From Ailurus styani (lineage: Eukaryota > Chordata > Mammalia > Carnivora > Ailuridae), in contig LNAC01000018.1 of NCBI GenBank assembly GCA_002007465.1, positions 5,621,475-5,685,474 on the forward strand: a stretch of 64,000 nt of DNA. The letters run 5' to 3'. This document shows, in pieces, positions 34,430 to 46,190 of this stretch; the stretch's first letter is position 1; the number at the start of each line of letters is the position of its first letter. The notes under the pieces are model-generated. The model made no database searches, was not told the origin of the DNA, and saw only the letters and a program-made list of their open reading frames with translations. A program made the position numbers and the translations under genes.

Positions 34430-35398
34430 TTACACATTCATTTATTAAAGACAATCACAAATAAAGATAAAAATTTAGCTTTGAGACAAATTATAAAAAC
34501 TTAATATATACGATAACTTAAAACTTAAATATAGACGATAGAGTTTCATACTCCAGGGTGAGATTTCATCAAATGTAATAAAACCTAGCCAAGCAGGGCC
34601 AGACCAGGTCAGTTCCCAAATGGGAAAATTAAATATGCTTAAGGGAACAGAGTTGAGATTCATGAGGTATAGGTCATGTCCAAGCCAGTCCTGAACCAAT
34701 AATCTAGCCGGATCCACAACATCAAAGAAATTCTTCTGTTAAGAAAATATGATAAAAATAAATATGATTTTTGCTCTTCCTTTTACCTTTCTGCATTTTC
34801 CAAAATTTTTATAATAAAGCATTTATTACTTTTATGACACTTAAAACTTTAAAAAAATTAATAGTTTTTAAAGACTAGCATTCAACACCTGAGTGCTGAA
34901 ACATCAGTAGTAGAAAATAATCTCAAAGAAACATGAGACCAAGAGGACACGTTGCTGTAATTCACAAGGTCAAGACAGTCTCACTTGCCAAGTAGACAGT
35001 TTACCCTGAGGGCATCAGAGATAACAATGCTTGTACTTTACCCCAATCTTCTCTCTGACAAAATAGGCTTTTGTGTATAGTCACCAGATGCCTCAGCAAG
35101 TGCCTTAGCCAAGTGCCAAGGGTTCAGAGCCTAGATAACACAGCTGAAGTTTGGTACTCCTATACAGGGATTAAGAAACAATCTCCAGCCCATAACTCTA
35201 TTGAGCAAGCTCTGGCAGTTGCCAGGGCCAGTAAAGAATAATGAGGGGACAGGGGTCCAGAGGCATGGTTGTACCTCTTTCCCATACCAATGCTCTCCTT
35301 TGTTCTCAGATATTTCACTCTGTTGCTAACTTCAGGTCTTACTAGTCTCCTTGGTTTAGCCACCATGGCTGTCCATCGTTTCTAAAAAACTATGCTGG
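34430..35398. other. Unassigned, largely single-copy intronic sequence
   Basis: About 1 kb without a recognised repeat or exon. Confidence 0.5.
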
Positions 35399-35407
35399 CA
35401 ATGATGG

Positions 35408-35413
<6 letters not shown>

Positions 35414-35438
<25 letters not shown>

Positions 35439-35612
35439 GGACACAGAGAGATCAGATCAAAAGTAGGCTGAGAGGCAGGCAGAGAGAGAGAGAGAGGAGG
35501 AAGCAGGCTCCCTGCTGAGCACAGAGCCTGATGCGGGCCTCGATCCCAGGACCCTGAGATCATGACCTAAGCCAAAGGCAGAGGCTTTAACCCACTGAAC
35601 CACCCAGGCGCC
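35414..35612 (-). mobile_element. Young antisense SINEC with perfect 15-bp TSD
   Basis: Poly-T of nearly 30 at 35410-35438. TSD caatgatggaatttt at 35399-35413 and 35613-35627. Confidence 0.97.
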
Positions 35613-35627
35613 CAATGATGGAATTTT

Positions 35628-36874
35628 AGTAAAATTTAAACGCTTCCAAATAAACTGAGGGTACCTTGATTAGAACATTTTCATAAAAGTTATGAGCCCT
35701 GATTCTACCTAGTTAAATCCCTTCTTGCTTTCGTTTTAGCAGACCAGAATATTAAAAGGCTGTTCTAGAAGAGCTGTAAAACACTCAATACCCAACTATT
35801 TCCTGTACCTTGAAATGTTAATTCTAAGAAAGAAGGGGGAAAAAATAAAACACAACAAGAAAAGGAAAGGAAAAAACTCTTCCTCTCAGGGCAATGCCCA
35901 GACCCCAGAGACCAGGTCCAAGCTCCCTCCCTGCTCTATTTCCAGCTATCCTACAGCCAAAACCAAGAACAATCCTTCCACTTACAGAGCCTTCCACACT
36001 TTTCTCCTCAGCCGGCTCTGGAGCCAGGATGAGGGCGACTCTGTTGGCACATGCCAGTCCTTGTTTATGAGCTGGTTACCACCTCAAAGGCTGCTTGGCC
36101 CAAGGCCTGCCCTCTCTTTACAGGATCTTTCAAACTTCAAAACGGGATCTTTTCTTGGACTCCTCTCAAGACAATGAGGTGGGTTACTTAACCTACTGCT
36201 TTCGGCTTGGGTCCTATCCAAGGACTTCTCTGGGGACTATATTCTCAGGCAGCAGTCAATATCACCCAATATGGAAGGACATTCTACCCATCCATACAAA
36301 GTCAAAAACTGAAAGATTTTATATTAAAGGTAAAAGCAAACACTTTCAGAAGAAACTTCAGTGACCATCAAGAAAGGGGTCATAAGAGTTGAAGTGACCA
36401 AGATAAGGTTATCCTCTCTTCTGCTGTCACAGAATAACAGAGAGGATGAGAGGGAAAATACCTGTTTTGTTGATAATTCAACTCTGTCGTATACCTAGAA
36501 CTTATTTCTAAAATCTTATTATAGAAATTTTCCTAGGTTGAATTCCATACCCTACCAGCTAGGAGTTGAAAAGAGATATTTGGATGCCAACATTTCAGAC
36601 TAGTTTTTGTTGCCTTTTCATCCTACCATGGACCCCTTTCTTGCCTTAATTCAACCTCACCTTTTAGGGACTGAGGGAAAAGAATGAAAATCTAGACATA
36701 CTTAGATATCATAGTGGGTTACAATCTGGTTCTCTACTGCCTTTGGTGAAAAAATTATTTTAAAAACTTTTTATGGAAACCTAACATTCACAGCAGAACA
36801 CTGTATGTATCATATGTACAACTCACTGAATGTTCATAAACATTCACAACTATATAAGTAACATTAACATCAAT
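35628..36874. other. Unassigned single-copy sequence
   Basis: About 1.2 kb, GC higher than average at 35880-36250. A 120-codon plus frame (35815-36177) lacks any recognised domain or convincing splice context and is not called. Confidence 0.5.
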
Positions 36875-37085
36875 AACAGTTCTCAAATGGAGACTGCTCT
36901 TTGGGGGACACCTGGCAATGTCTGGAGACATTTTTGGTTGCCTCAACTTAGAGAAGATGCTACTAGCATCAAGTGAGTAAAAAGTACAGATGCTGCTAAA
37001 CATCCTACAACACACAAGACTGCCCCCACAATAAATTACCCAGCCCCGAATGTCAGTGGTGCTATTGTTGAAAAACTCAACATTA
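36875..37085 (+). mobile_element. hAT-Charlie non-autonomous DNA transposon fossil
   Basis: GGCAATGTCTGGAGACATTTTTGG, TGCTGCTAAACATCCTACAA, CACAAGACTGCCCCCACAAT and ATGTCAGTGGTGCTATTGTTG fit a MER3/MER58-type element; the exact subfamily is uncertain. Confidence 0.75.
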
Positions 37086-37340
37086 CAACAATGCAAAACT
37101 CCCTTGTACTTCCTCTCCAGAAAGGACTTTTACCACTTGAAATGTCAAACTCCTTTACCCTAGAAGAAAAGCTGCTATTACATGATGCCATAGGGAGGTG
37201 GGACAGAGCCTGATCAGATGAAGTAACTCACCTGCCCGGAAATACAGGATAGGATCCAAAAAAGAGAAGAGAGTACACACATTTGTTTGCTAGCCTACAA
37301 CTACTAAACAACCATATACTACATATTTAAATACACTTTT

Positions 37341-37540
37341 TTTTTTTAAGATTTTATTTATTTATTTGACACAGAGAGAGAGATTACAAGTAGGCAGAGA
37401 AGCAGGCATGGAGACAGGGAGAGGAGGAAGCAGGCTCCCTGCTGAGCAGAGAGCCCGATGCGGGCCTCGATCCCAGGACCCTGAGATCATGACCTGAGCC
37501 GAAAGCAGAGGCTTTAACCCACTGAGCCACCCAGGCGCCC
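37341..37540 (-). mobile_element. Young antisense SINEC
   Basis: Full-length. TSD taaatacactttt at 37328-37340 and 37541-37553. Confidence 0.96.
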
Positions 37541-37559
37541 TAAATACACTTTTAATCCA

Positions 37560-37672
37560 TACAAAATTTAAGGAAAATGAGACTCAAAGATCATTAGCAA
37601 GATTCCAAATCTATTAAGTGAAAGTGCTGAGATTCAAACACAGGTCTAATTATAAAGTCTATGTTTTGTAAT
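37560..37672 (-). repeat. MIR fragment, antisense
   Basis: AAGGAAAATGAGACTCAAAG, GTGCTGAGATTCAAACACAG fit reverse MIR. Confidence 0.6.
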
Positions 37673-37827
37673 TTTGTAAAAATGGAATTAAGGAAGTTGA
37701 GTCTGATTTGGAAAAGACACTAAAAAGCAGGAAAAATATGGGAAGTGGTTAAAGTAAGAACAAAGATCACTCTTTCACTGTTTATAAGTAGCATGGGAAA
37801 GGAACTTTCCCTTAAAGCATGACTCAA

Positions 37828-38030
37828 TCCTGGGTGGCAGGATCGGTTAAGCAGTGGATTCTTGGTTTCGGGTCAGTTCACAATCTCTGGGTTGTGAGAT
37901 CCAGCACTATGTCAGGCTCTGTGCTCAGAGGTAGAGATTCTCTCTACCCCTCCCTCTACCCCTCCAGCTTGCACTTGCTCACTCGTCCTCTCTAAATAAA
38001 TAAATCAATCTTAAAAAAAGAAAAAAAAAG
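37828..38030 (+). mobile_element. Diverged sense SINEC
   Basis: ATCCTGGGTGGCAGGATCGG head with the TTCTTGGTTTCGGGTCAGTT middle and an AAATAAATAAATCAATCTT tail. Confidence 0.88.
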
Positions 38031-38055
38031 CACAACTCAAACCAGTAAACCAAAT

Positions 38056-38246
38056 CTTTTTTGGGGGAAGATTTTATTTATTTATTTGACAGAGAGAGAG
38101 AGTACAAGCAGGGGGATTGGCAGACAGAGGGACGAGAAGGCTTCCCCCTTAGCAAGGAGCCTGATGCAGGACTTGATCCCAGGAGTGTGGGATCATGACA
38201 TGAGCCAAAGGCAGCCACTGAACTGACTGAGCCGCCCAGGCATCCC
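38056..38246 (-). mobile_element. Antisense SINEC
   Basis: AAGATTTTATTTATTTATTT start, GAGCCGCCCAGGCATCCC end. TSD near ccagtaaaccaaa / ccagtaaattaaa. Confidence 0.92.
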
Positions 38247-38299
38247 CAGTAAATTAAACTACAGAACCAAGCAAGTTCTATAATACCTTTCAGAGGATT

Positions 38300-38478
38300 T
38301 TTATTTTTTTATTTTTTATTTTTTAAAAAATTTTATTTATTTATTTGAAAGAGAGAGAGAACAAGTGGGGAGGAGAAGCAGAGGGAGAGGGAGAAGCATG
38401 GTCCCCACTGAGCAGGGAGCTTGATGTTGGGCTCGATCCCAGGACCCTGGGATCATAACCTGAATCGAAGGCAGCCTG
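38300..38478 (-). mobile_element. Antisense SINEC, head missing
   Basis: Long T/A-rich tail, then a normal body to GAATCGAAGGCAGCC, where it stops about 30 bases before the expected head. Confidence 0.9.
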
Positions 38479-38628
38479 CTACCAACTCCTAATCTACTTT
38501 AATCTCAAATCCCCAGTCAAAACCATTTCTAAAGACAGACCAGTCATTTACCATTGTTTTCCCAATAGCAGGTAAATAGGTGGTAGGGAAAGTACTAAGA
38601 TAAGTTTCTTTTTGCTAAAAATAAAAAC

Positions 38629-38880
38629 GGGGTTGCCTGGGTAGCTCAGTTGCTTGAGCCTCTGACTCTTGATCTTGGGCTCAGGTCATGATCTCTGGGT
38701 TGTAGAACTGAGCCCCACGTTCACGCTCCACACTCAGCAGAGTCTGCTTGAGATTCTTTCTCACTTTCTCTCCCTCTGCTCTCCATGCCACGTGCCCCCC
38801 CCCACTGTCCCCAGCTAGCACTCTCTCCCTCTAAATAAAATCCTTAATTAGAAAAATAAATAAATAAAAATAAAAGTAAA
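38629..38880 (+). mobile_element. Sense SINEC, older type
   Basis: GGGTTGCCTGGGTAGCTCAG head, long CT/C-rich part with a run of C near 38798, A-rich tail. Confidence 0.91.
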
Positions 38881-41373
38881 AACAAGCCATCAAAGTTTAA
38901 ATTCAAGCACTCATTCCCCATGTCACAAAGGCCAACCCCACTATCTCTTCACTGCCACTATCTTCCAAATATACTTCTCAGGCTGTCACCAGTTCATTTG
39001 AACAAACTTTTTCCTTGTCTATGGGGAAAAGGGAATGGGAAGGATTAAAGTGGATTTGCCTGGCCCTTTTCTCCTGATTTTGGTTATTAGATATGAAATG
39101 GAGGATGAAATGTGACCATGGAATAAAAACAAATGAAAAATGTGAAAATTTTGGTCAGATACGAAAATGTCATTGTATTTTTTTCCAACTATCTTCCCAC
39201 ACATTTCTCTGCCACTTCAGGTCACTAATCCAGCAGAGAAGCTAGGGACAACCCTAACTAACTTGGGTCCTAAATAACAGTCAACTTTTGCCTCTCTGTG
39301 ATATCTGAGGACACCTTCTTTTTAGTTCTAAGGGAGTGATTAGAGGGTTGGAAAGTGGCATCATTTTAAGCCTGTAAGTCTGTCCCATTCCTATCCCCAC
39401 TTCTGAAAAGCAGCTCCATTTCACAAAGGCTGAGGGGCAAAAATCCAGAGCTTCCCAAGTCAATAAGCTGAGAATGTCCATTTCTGGGAGTTTTTCCCTG
39501 CCCAAACTGCTTCCTAGGAAGAAGCAAACTATATTTCTCTTCTTCCTCAGTGATGCTTATAGGCCTACACCCAGAATCTTTTTTTTTTTAAATAGAATTG
39601 TTTTTACTTAGTTTTTCAACATGAAAACTTCTGTTTATCCTGTCCTATAGGGCAGGTGCAATGTTCTGTCCAAGAGCTCCCACTAGTACGCAGCTAAAAG
39701 CATAGCATTGGCACCAAGCTTTCAAATAAGGTATACTAGTTACAGCAGTGCCATCTCTAAGCAGTAGCTAGCTAATTAGCAATTTCAAAGAATGAGTAAA
39801 CCTCATTGTCAATAGTACAGTGGTTTTCTTAATAAAACCAATGTTGTGCCCAGAGTGTAATGAATGTTCATGTAGAACGTAAAACATGGTCACTTTTTCC
39901 TGATTATTTTCAGGAGGGAAGGAAGAAGAAAAGACCTCTCTAAATCTGTATAACTAAATGTAATTCCACTTGGTTAAGACTGTACCAATAACAACTGTAA
40001 GAAAATACAAAAACTCAGAAATAACAAAAATAATTAGAACAACAAGACTTAAAAAAATAAAGCATGATTTAGATTCTAGCTGAAAATCAGAAAAGGATAG
40101 AAAGTGAAAGATAACTCAGAGAAGTTACCAAAGGCACTAAGCCTGAGAGACACTAGGCTCAGGGATATTTATGTTGGTAAGAAGAGAATATGAATAGCTC
40201 TGTTCACTTTGCCTATAGGATGACCCTTGTTTAACTCAAGGGTAAGAGCTGAGGCTACCATATAGAGGACCAAGGGAGCCTAAAAGAGAAAGAATTTATG
40301 GTTACTGTGAGGAATATTAAAGTTGGACTTGAAAAGTAAATGCTACAAAAGAGTATACATTATATTAAGCTAGGTTCAATCCAAGGACCTGTAAATTTCC
40401 ACTACAGAGAGAATCTGCATCCCAAGATTTCCTCTATCTTAAAATACCTTTGTATACTAAATAGATAACTGGATATATATTCATTTAACATAATCAAATA
40501 AACTATATGTGTCTCGCAATAAAAAGAAAAGAAAGAACAATTTGAATGATTTGGCCCTCACAGTTATTCCACTCATTGAGTATACAGTCTGGAGGAAGCC
40601 AGAGATGGGAGACTTGAACTGTCTGTTCACTTATCTGGCTTCCAATTCCACATGCTTCTCACAATGTAAGTATTTAGCCAGGGTTAGGGGAACTCTGGTA
40701 TACAAATATGTATTTTTCATCAATACAGTCCTTAAACACAGCCAGATTTTACATGAGACCTCAAACTGAAAAAACAATGGCTTGTTTCAGTGCTGGAGAA
40801 AAAACTGTGTTGAATTTATGAAGCCATTATGTCAATCTCCAACATAGGGACATCCTAAGTAATTTTCAAGAGTATTTTCTGACCAAGTGCTTCATACCCT
40901 GATTTTAGAACCTGATCCTTGTAAGGGATGGGAAAGGATAAGAAAGATAGCAGACACAAACAAAAATGATAAAATTTCTTAGCCTCTTTCTGAAACTGTA
41001 ATAAGCAATCAGCTTGTTTGACTTCAAGTCTCCACATTCTCAATCTAAGCACATATGTATAAGCAAAATGAAAAATGCCTTATGGCATATTTTATCTAAA
41101 ACAGACACTCCACCAGATGTTTAGGAATCTGCACACTGACGGATTTAAGATCTAGTCTAATATGGTGTATATAAATGTGTAATCACATCGTATGATGACT
41201 TCTTCCCCACATTTGCCATTTTTTCTCTTCCTATTCAGCGGTATATATATTCAAAATACTCCAAAACCTAAAGAGATCCATCTAAACTATAGATCAATAT
41301 AAATTCTGAGAGCATAGGTAATACATGTACCAGTACTAAAAATCATATTTTAAATTTTATTATATGAGAATTT
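38881..41373. other. Unassigned intronic sequence, about 2.5 kb without SINEs
   Basis: Mixed AT-rich sequence with a poly-T near 39580. Short open frames show no domain. No confident repeat assignment. Confidence 0.5.
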
Positions 41374-41441
41374 ATATAGGTTATATAATTATAATTATAG
41401 GTTATATAATTATAATTTTATAGGTTATATAATTATAATTT
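41374..41441. repeat. AT-rich minisatellite, three copies
   Basis: Unit near taggttatataattataatt repeats three times with a period of 21-22 bases. Confidence 0.9.
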
Positions 41442-41741
41442 TTGTCCAAAATATGTCATTCCATAATGTTTTAACTGAGTTTGCAGCATATTCAAGTATG
41501 TGTTCATCTCCGATAACACTGTAGCATTCTAATTATTCTTCCTCAGGTATGAGACTTAAAATCCCAGGAGGGAAATACACTATACTCAAAAATATTTAAT
41601 TCTGTTATTGACTTCAAAGAAATAGTATGTGTTTATTTAAAAAAGCAAAGAACTTAGGGGACTTCTACTATTTATGTCAGGTGATGTTCTCTCTTCCTAA
41701 AACAGCAGGTTTAATTTGAATGTGTCCAGAAACATGCTCAG

Positions 41742-41953
41742 GGGGCTCCTGCGTGGCTCAGTGGGTTAAAGCCTCTGCCTTCGGCTCAGGTCATGATCCC
41801 AGGGTCCTGGGATCGAGGCCCACATCGGGCTTTCTGCTCAGCAGGGAGCGTGCTTCCTCCTCTCTCCTCTCTCTCTGCCTGCCTCTCTGCCTACTTGTAA
41901 TCCCTCTCTCTGTGTCAAATAAATAAATAAAATCTTTAAAAAAAAAAAAAAAA
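41742..41953 (+). mobile_element. Young SINEC
   Basis: Head GGGGGCTCCTGCGTGGCTCA (diverged), body of the CTCCTCTCTCCTCTCTC group. TSD agaaacatgctca / agaaaaacatgctca. Confidence 0.95.
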
Positions 41954-42223
41954 GAAAAACATGCTCAGGAATAAGGTCTTTATTGGATAGCTATATTATT
42001 TTATTTTGGGATGCCATGAATTGCCAGAAAACTATGAACATGTATGGTCTAAGAAACACAGAAATACTTTCATAAATAGATTAGAAAATAGACTGCTTTT
42101 GGATTAGCAATAAATTTAGGTTATCTAAACCTGTCTTCTAACTCCCTTTTACTTTATATTTTTAAAAAATCACAAGTTGCCTATATGGCAAATATATCTA
42201 GTCATAAGAATTTTGCACAAATT

Positions 42224-42430
42224 TGGGGCACCTGGGTGGCTCAGCAGGTTCAGCATCTGCCTTCAGCACAGGTTGTGGTCTCAGGGTACTGAGATGGAGC
42301 CCCACATCCAACTCCGCACTCAGCAGGGAATCTGCTTCTCCTTCTGCCCCTCCCCCTGCATGCATGAATCCTCTCTCATAAATAAATAAATAAATAGATA
42401 GATAAATAAATACAATCTTTAAAAAAAGAA
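42224..42430 (+). mobile_element. Sense SINEC
   Basis: TGGGGCACCTGGGTGGCTCAG head, AAATAAATAAATAGATAG tail. TSD aagaattttgcacaa / aagaattttgctcaa. Confidence 0.94.
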
Positions 42431-42439
42431 AGAATTTTG

Positions 42440-43139
42440 CTCAATTTCTCATTAAAATTTTTGGAACAATAATTTAAAATTGAATCAGTAACACTGATAC
42501 GGATGTCCTCTTTTAACAACTACAACTATCAGAAATTCAGGAATTAGTCCTCCTAATTAAGGGGGTAATGAGAAGTCAGATTCATTATAGCTGTATTCTG
42601 AAATGACTGACCCCACACAATGATTGAAAAATGAAAAAGAAGAGTTGGAGGAGAATCTTGAGCATGCTGACAAACACTAGAGAATCACATGATATCTGAA
42701 GTGCAATGCATAGCTCTTGCAACCTGGAAATGGCAAAAAAAAAAAACAAGGACAACTTCCACAATGATAGTGGTTTTTAACCAAGAGGTACATGAAAAGC
42801 ATCTGTTAAAGTTTTAAAAAACATGTACATGCTTGGAGTCCCCAGCTCTAACGATTTTACTTCCATAGGGCACTTTTACTTTTGTGAAAGCAAAATGATT
42901 CTGATATGTCTCCACACTAAGAGACTCTTCAACTTGAATGTTAATTTCTCTAATCCTCACATTACTTTGCTTGGTGTATGATGAATATGTACACCTTCTT
43001 TCTACAATACTCTCTGTACCTTTCACTAAGGATTAATTCAGTGCAGTTAAGTATTCAACTTCTGAAGAAATGTATCTAACAGGAAATATCAACTGAGTTG
43101 AGTGGACTGGGTATCAGTTTATAAAATACTTATGATGGA
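42440..43139. other. Unassigned intronic sequence
   Basis: No recognised repeat or exon. Confidence 0.45.
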
Positions 43140-43346
43140 AAGAGCCCATTAACAAAAATGGAGGCCAACAAAAGACATACAGGTGGCCAACAGGTACATG
43201 AAAAGATGTCCAATGTCACTAATCATCAGGGAAATCCAAATCAAAACCTCAATAAAGCATAACCTCACACCTGTTAGAACAGCTATTATTAAAAAGGTAA
43301 GAAATAAGTATTGGTGAGGATGTGGAGAATAAGAAGCCCTTGTGCA

Positions 43347-43555
43347 GGGCGCCTGGGTGGCTCAATGGGTTAAAGCCGCTGCCTTCGGCTCAGGTCATGA
43401 TCCCAGGGTCCTGGGATCGAGGCCCACATCCGGCTCTCTGCTCAGCAGGGAGCCTGCTTCCTCCTCTCTCCTCTCTCTCTGCCTGCCTCTCTGCCTACTT
43501 GTAATCTCTCTCTCTGTGTCAAATGAATAAATAAAAAAAAACTTTAAAAAAAAAA
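43347..43555 (+). mobile_element. Very young SINEC inside L1
   Basis: GCCGCTGCC subfamily. TSD aagcccttgtgca at 43334-43346 and 43556-43568. Confidence 0.97.
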
Positions 43556-43962
43556 AAGCCCTTGTGCACTATTGGTGGGAATGTAAACTGGTGCAGTCAC
43601 TAGGGAAAACAGATTCCTCAAAAAACTAAAAATGGAACTACCATATGATCCAGCAATTCATTTGTGGATATTTATTCAAAGAAAACAAAAACACTAATTT
43701 GAAAAGATATATGCACCCCCACGTTTACTGCAGCATTATTTACAAAGCCAAGACACGGAAACAACCTAAATGTCCATCAATGGGTGAATGGATAAAGAAA
43801 ATTTGGCATGTGTCTATGTTTATAAAATAGAATATTTTTCATTTATAAAAAAAGAATGAAATCTTGCTACTTGCAATCACATAGAGGGAACTTGAAGGCA
43901 TTATGCTAAATGAAGTCAGAAAAAGATAAACACTATATGATCTCACTTACATGTGGAATCTA

Positions 43963-44176
43963 TTTTTTTTTTTTGAGAGAGAGAATGTGTGCATATACAC
44001 GCACTGGCAGAGGGGGAGCATGAGTGTTGGGGAGGGGGAGAGGGAGAAAGACCCTTTTAAGCAGGCTCCACGCCCAGTGCACAGCTGAATGCAGGGCTCA
44101 ATCCCATGCCCGAGATCATAATCTGAGCTGAACCCAGCAGTCAGACACTTAACTGACTGAGACATCCAGGAACCCC
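43963..44176 (-). mobile_element. Older antisense SINEC inside L1
   Basis: Diverged body, but TSD tacatgtggaatcta still perfect at 43948-43962 and 44177-44191. Confidence 0.95.
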
Positions 44177-44435
44177 TACATGTGGAATCTAAACAAAACA
44201 AAAAAACACCCAAGCTCATGGATATAGAGAATAGATTGGTGGTTGCCTGAGGTGAGGAGTGGGTGAAATGGGTGAAAAAGGCCAAAAGGTGCTCATTTCC
44301 CGTTATAAATGAATAAGCCATGGGGATGTAATTAATATATGGCATGATGACCATAGTTAATAATACTATATTGCATATTTGAAAGTAGCTAGGAGAATAA
44401 ATCTAGAAAGTTCTCATCAGAAGAAAAAGACTTTT

Positions 44436-44633
44436 TTTTTTTTAAGATTTTATTTGTTTATTTCACAGAGGGAGAGAGATCACAAGGAGGCAGAGAGGCA
44501 GGCAGAGAGAGAGAGGGGGAAGCAGGCTCCCCGCTGAGCAGGGAGCCCGATGCGGGCCTCGATCCCAGGACCCTGAGATCATGACCTGAGCCGAAAGCAG
44601 AGGCTTTAACCTACTGAGCCACCCAGGCGCCCA
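44436..44633 (-). mobile_element. Young antisense SINEC inside L1
   Basis: TSD agaaaaagactttt at 44422-44435 and 44634-44647. Confidence 0.96.
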
Positions 44634-44780
44634 AGAAAAAGACTTTTATAACTATATGTAGTTATGGATGTTAACTGGACTTACTGTGGTGATCATTTTG
44701 CAATATATACAAATATTGAATTATCATGTTGTATACCTGAAACTAATATGTCAATTACTCCTTAATTAAAAAAAAAAAAG

Positions 44781-45235
44781 ACCATGAAAAAATTTAATGG
44801 CCTGGTCTGGCTCATCTAAACACAATACAGTATTTGCTAGTAGGGCTGAAATCCAATGGTCTCAAATTAAAAAATACTCAATTAGTGTATTTTCAGGCAC
44901 ACAGTCAAATTATACTCTCCCAATGGACAATATTTCAAATTGAAAACTGACCACTACCAAAAATCTAAGAACTGCCTTTTTATTTCCTGCAGCTAGTGAC
45001 AAGTTCACAAAAAGTACCTTAATCCTCATTCTTCTCCTCACTGTTCAGACTACAGCTCAAAGTCCTTCAAAAGGCTAAAGTCTGCGTAAGGATTAACAAA
45101 AGGGAAAAACTTTCTAAACTAAGCAATCATGTTACATTAATTTCAATTCTTAGAAAAATAGTTCAGAAGGCCTGAATATATACCAAAAAACCTGACTTTA
45201 ATGGGAAACAGCTAAGCAAGAGCCATGGTTCTCTT
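44781..45235. other. Unassigned intronic sequence
   Basis: No recognised repeat or exon. Confidence 0.45.
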
Positions 45236-45447
45236 TTATTTTTTTTAAGATTTTATTTGAGAGTGAGAGTGAGCATAAGAGAGAGCACCAGTGGGAAGAG
45301 AGACAGAGGGAAGAGAGGCAGAGGGAGAGAGAGAAGCAGACTCCCCGCTGAGCAGGGAGCCCAATGTGGGGCTTGATCCCAAGACCCCGAGATCATGACC
45401 TGAGCTGAACATAGATGCTTAACCAACTGAGCCACTCAGGCACCCCA
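45236..45447 (-). mobile_element. Antisense SINEC
   Basis: AAGATTTTATTTGAGAGTGA start, GAGCCACTCAGGCACCCC end. Flanks share aagagc(c)atggtt / aagagctatgtt. Confidence 0.93.
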
Positions 45448-45739
45448 AGAGCTATGTTCCTCAACCTGAGATCAGCCCTGTACTAAAAGGAATCCAACAA
45501 ACACTTCCAAACTAACTAATCAATATAACTCCAAACCTCAATGGCTCCAAATGCTCTGATTCAATCTCTCTCTCAAGTCTTTCCTGGAAACCAGGAATTA
45601 AAATATGAGCTATCATAAACTCATTCTTTTTCAAAACCTTCAGGTGCTTAACTCTTTAAAGTCTCTAAAGAAATCCTTTCATCTTAATTTCACAATGACC
45701 TTGTACCTCATAGCTAATAATATTATATCAGCAATAGCT

Positions 45740-45867
45740 AACATTATTGAGTAGTTACAACAGGCTAGGCACTGTGCTGAGTGCTTAATGTTCCTTATTC
45801 GATCTAATCCTCACAATAAGGTCAGTACTATTATTTACTTCCACATTACAGATGAGAAAAGCAGCTT
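45740..45867 (-). mobile_element. MIR SINE, antisense, cut by a SINE
   Basis: ACAACAGGCTAGGCACTGTG, AATCCTCACAATAAGGTCAG, CCACATTACAGATGAGAAAA fit reverse MIR; the rest is lost after the SINE. Confidence 0.85.
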
Positions 45868-46052
45868 AGGGGCTCCTGGATGGCCCAGTCGGCTAATCCT
45901 TTGCTTTCAGCCCAGGTCATGGTCCGGGGTCCAGGGTCCTGGGATTGAGTCCCACATTGAGCTCCTTGCTCAAGAGGGAGTCTGTTTTTCCCTCTGCTTG
46001 TGCATGCTCTCTCTCTCTGACAAATAAAATCTCTATAAATAAATAAATAGAT
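45868..46052 (+). mobile_element. Sense SINEC
   Basis: GGGGCTCCTGGATGGCCCAG head; GACAAATAAAATCTCTATAA tail. Confidence 0.92.
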
Positions 46053-46074
46053 GGGGAAGGTGCTCTATGACAGC

Positions 46075-46190
46075 ATATCTCCAACTCTGGTGTGTATCAT
46101 AATCAAAGAAACAGCTAATGTTAAAACACAAGGCCCAACACAATTGTTGTTCCCAGATGATGCTGTTGCTGGTACAGGGCCTACTGCTTT
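46075..46190 (+). mobile_element. MER5-like hAT-Charlie fossil
   Basis: CTCCAACTCTGGTGTGTATC, CAAGGCCCAACACAATTGTT, CAGATGATGCTGTTGCTGGT resemble a MER5-type element. Confidence 0.5.

Larger units (their letters stand above)
43140..44780 (+). mobile_element. L1 LINE 3' part, split by three SINEs
   Basis: Sense L1: CATGAAAAGATGTCCAATGT, TTGGTGGGAATGTAAACTGG, CTACCATATGATCCAGCAAT, ATGTCCATCAATGGGTGAAT, TGTATACCTGAAACTAATAT. SINEs at 43347, 43963 and 44436 are bounded by good TSDs, so the L1 can be rejoined without loss. Confidence 0.93.

Noticed and set aside
35815..36177. 120-codon plus-strand frame
   Set aside because: Opposite to the host gene, no domain, no convincing exon signals; kept as unassigned sequence.
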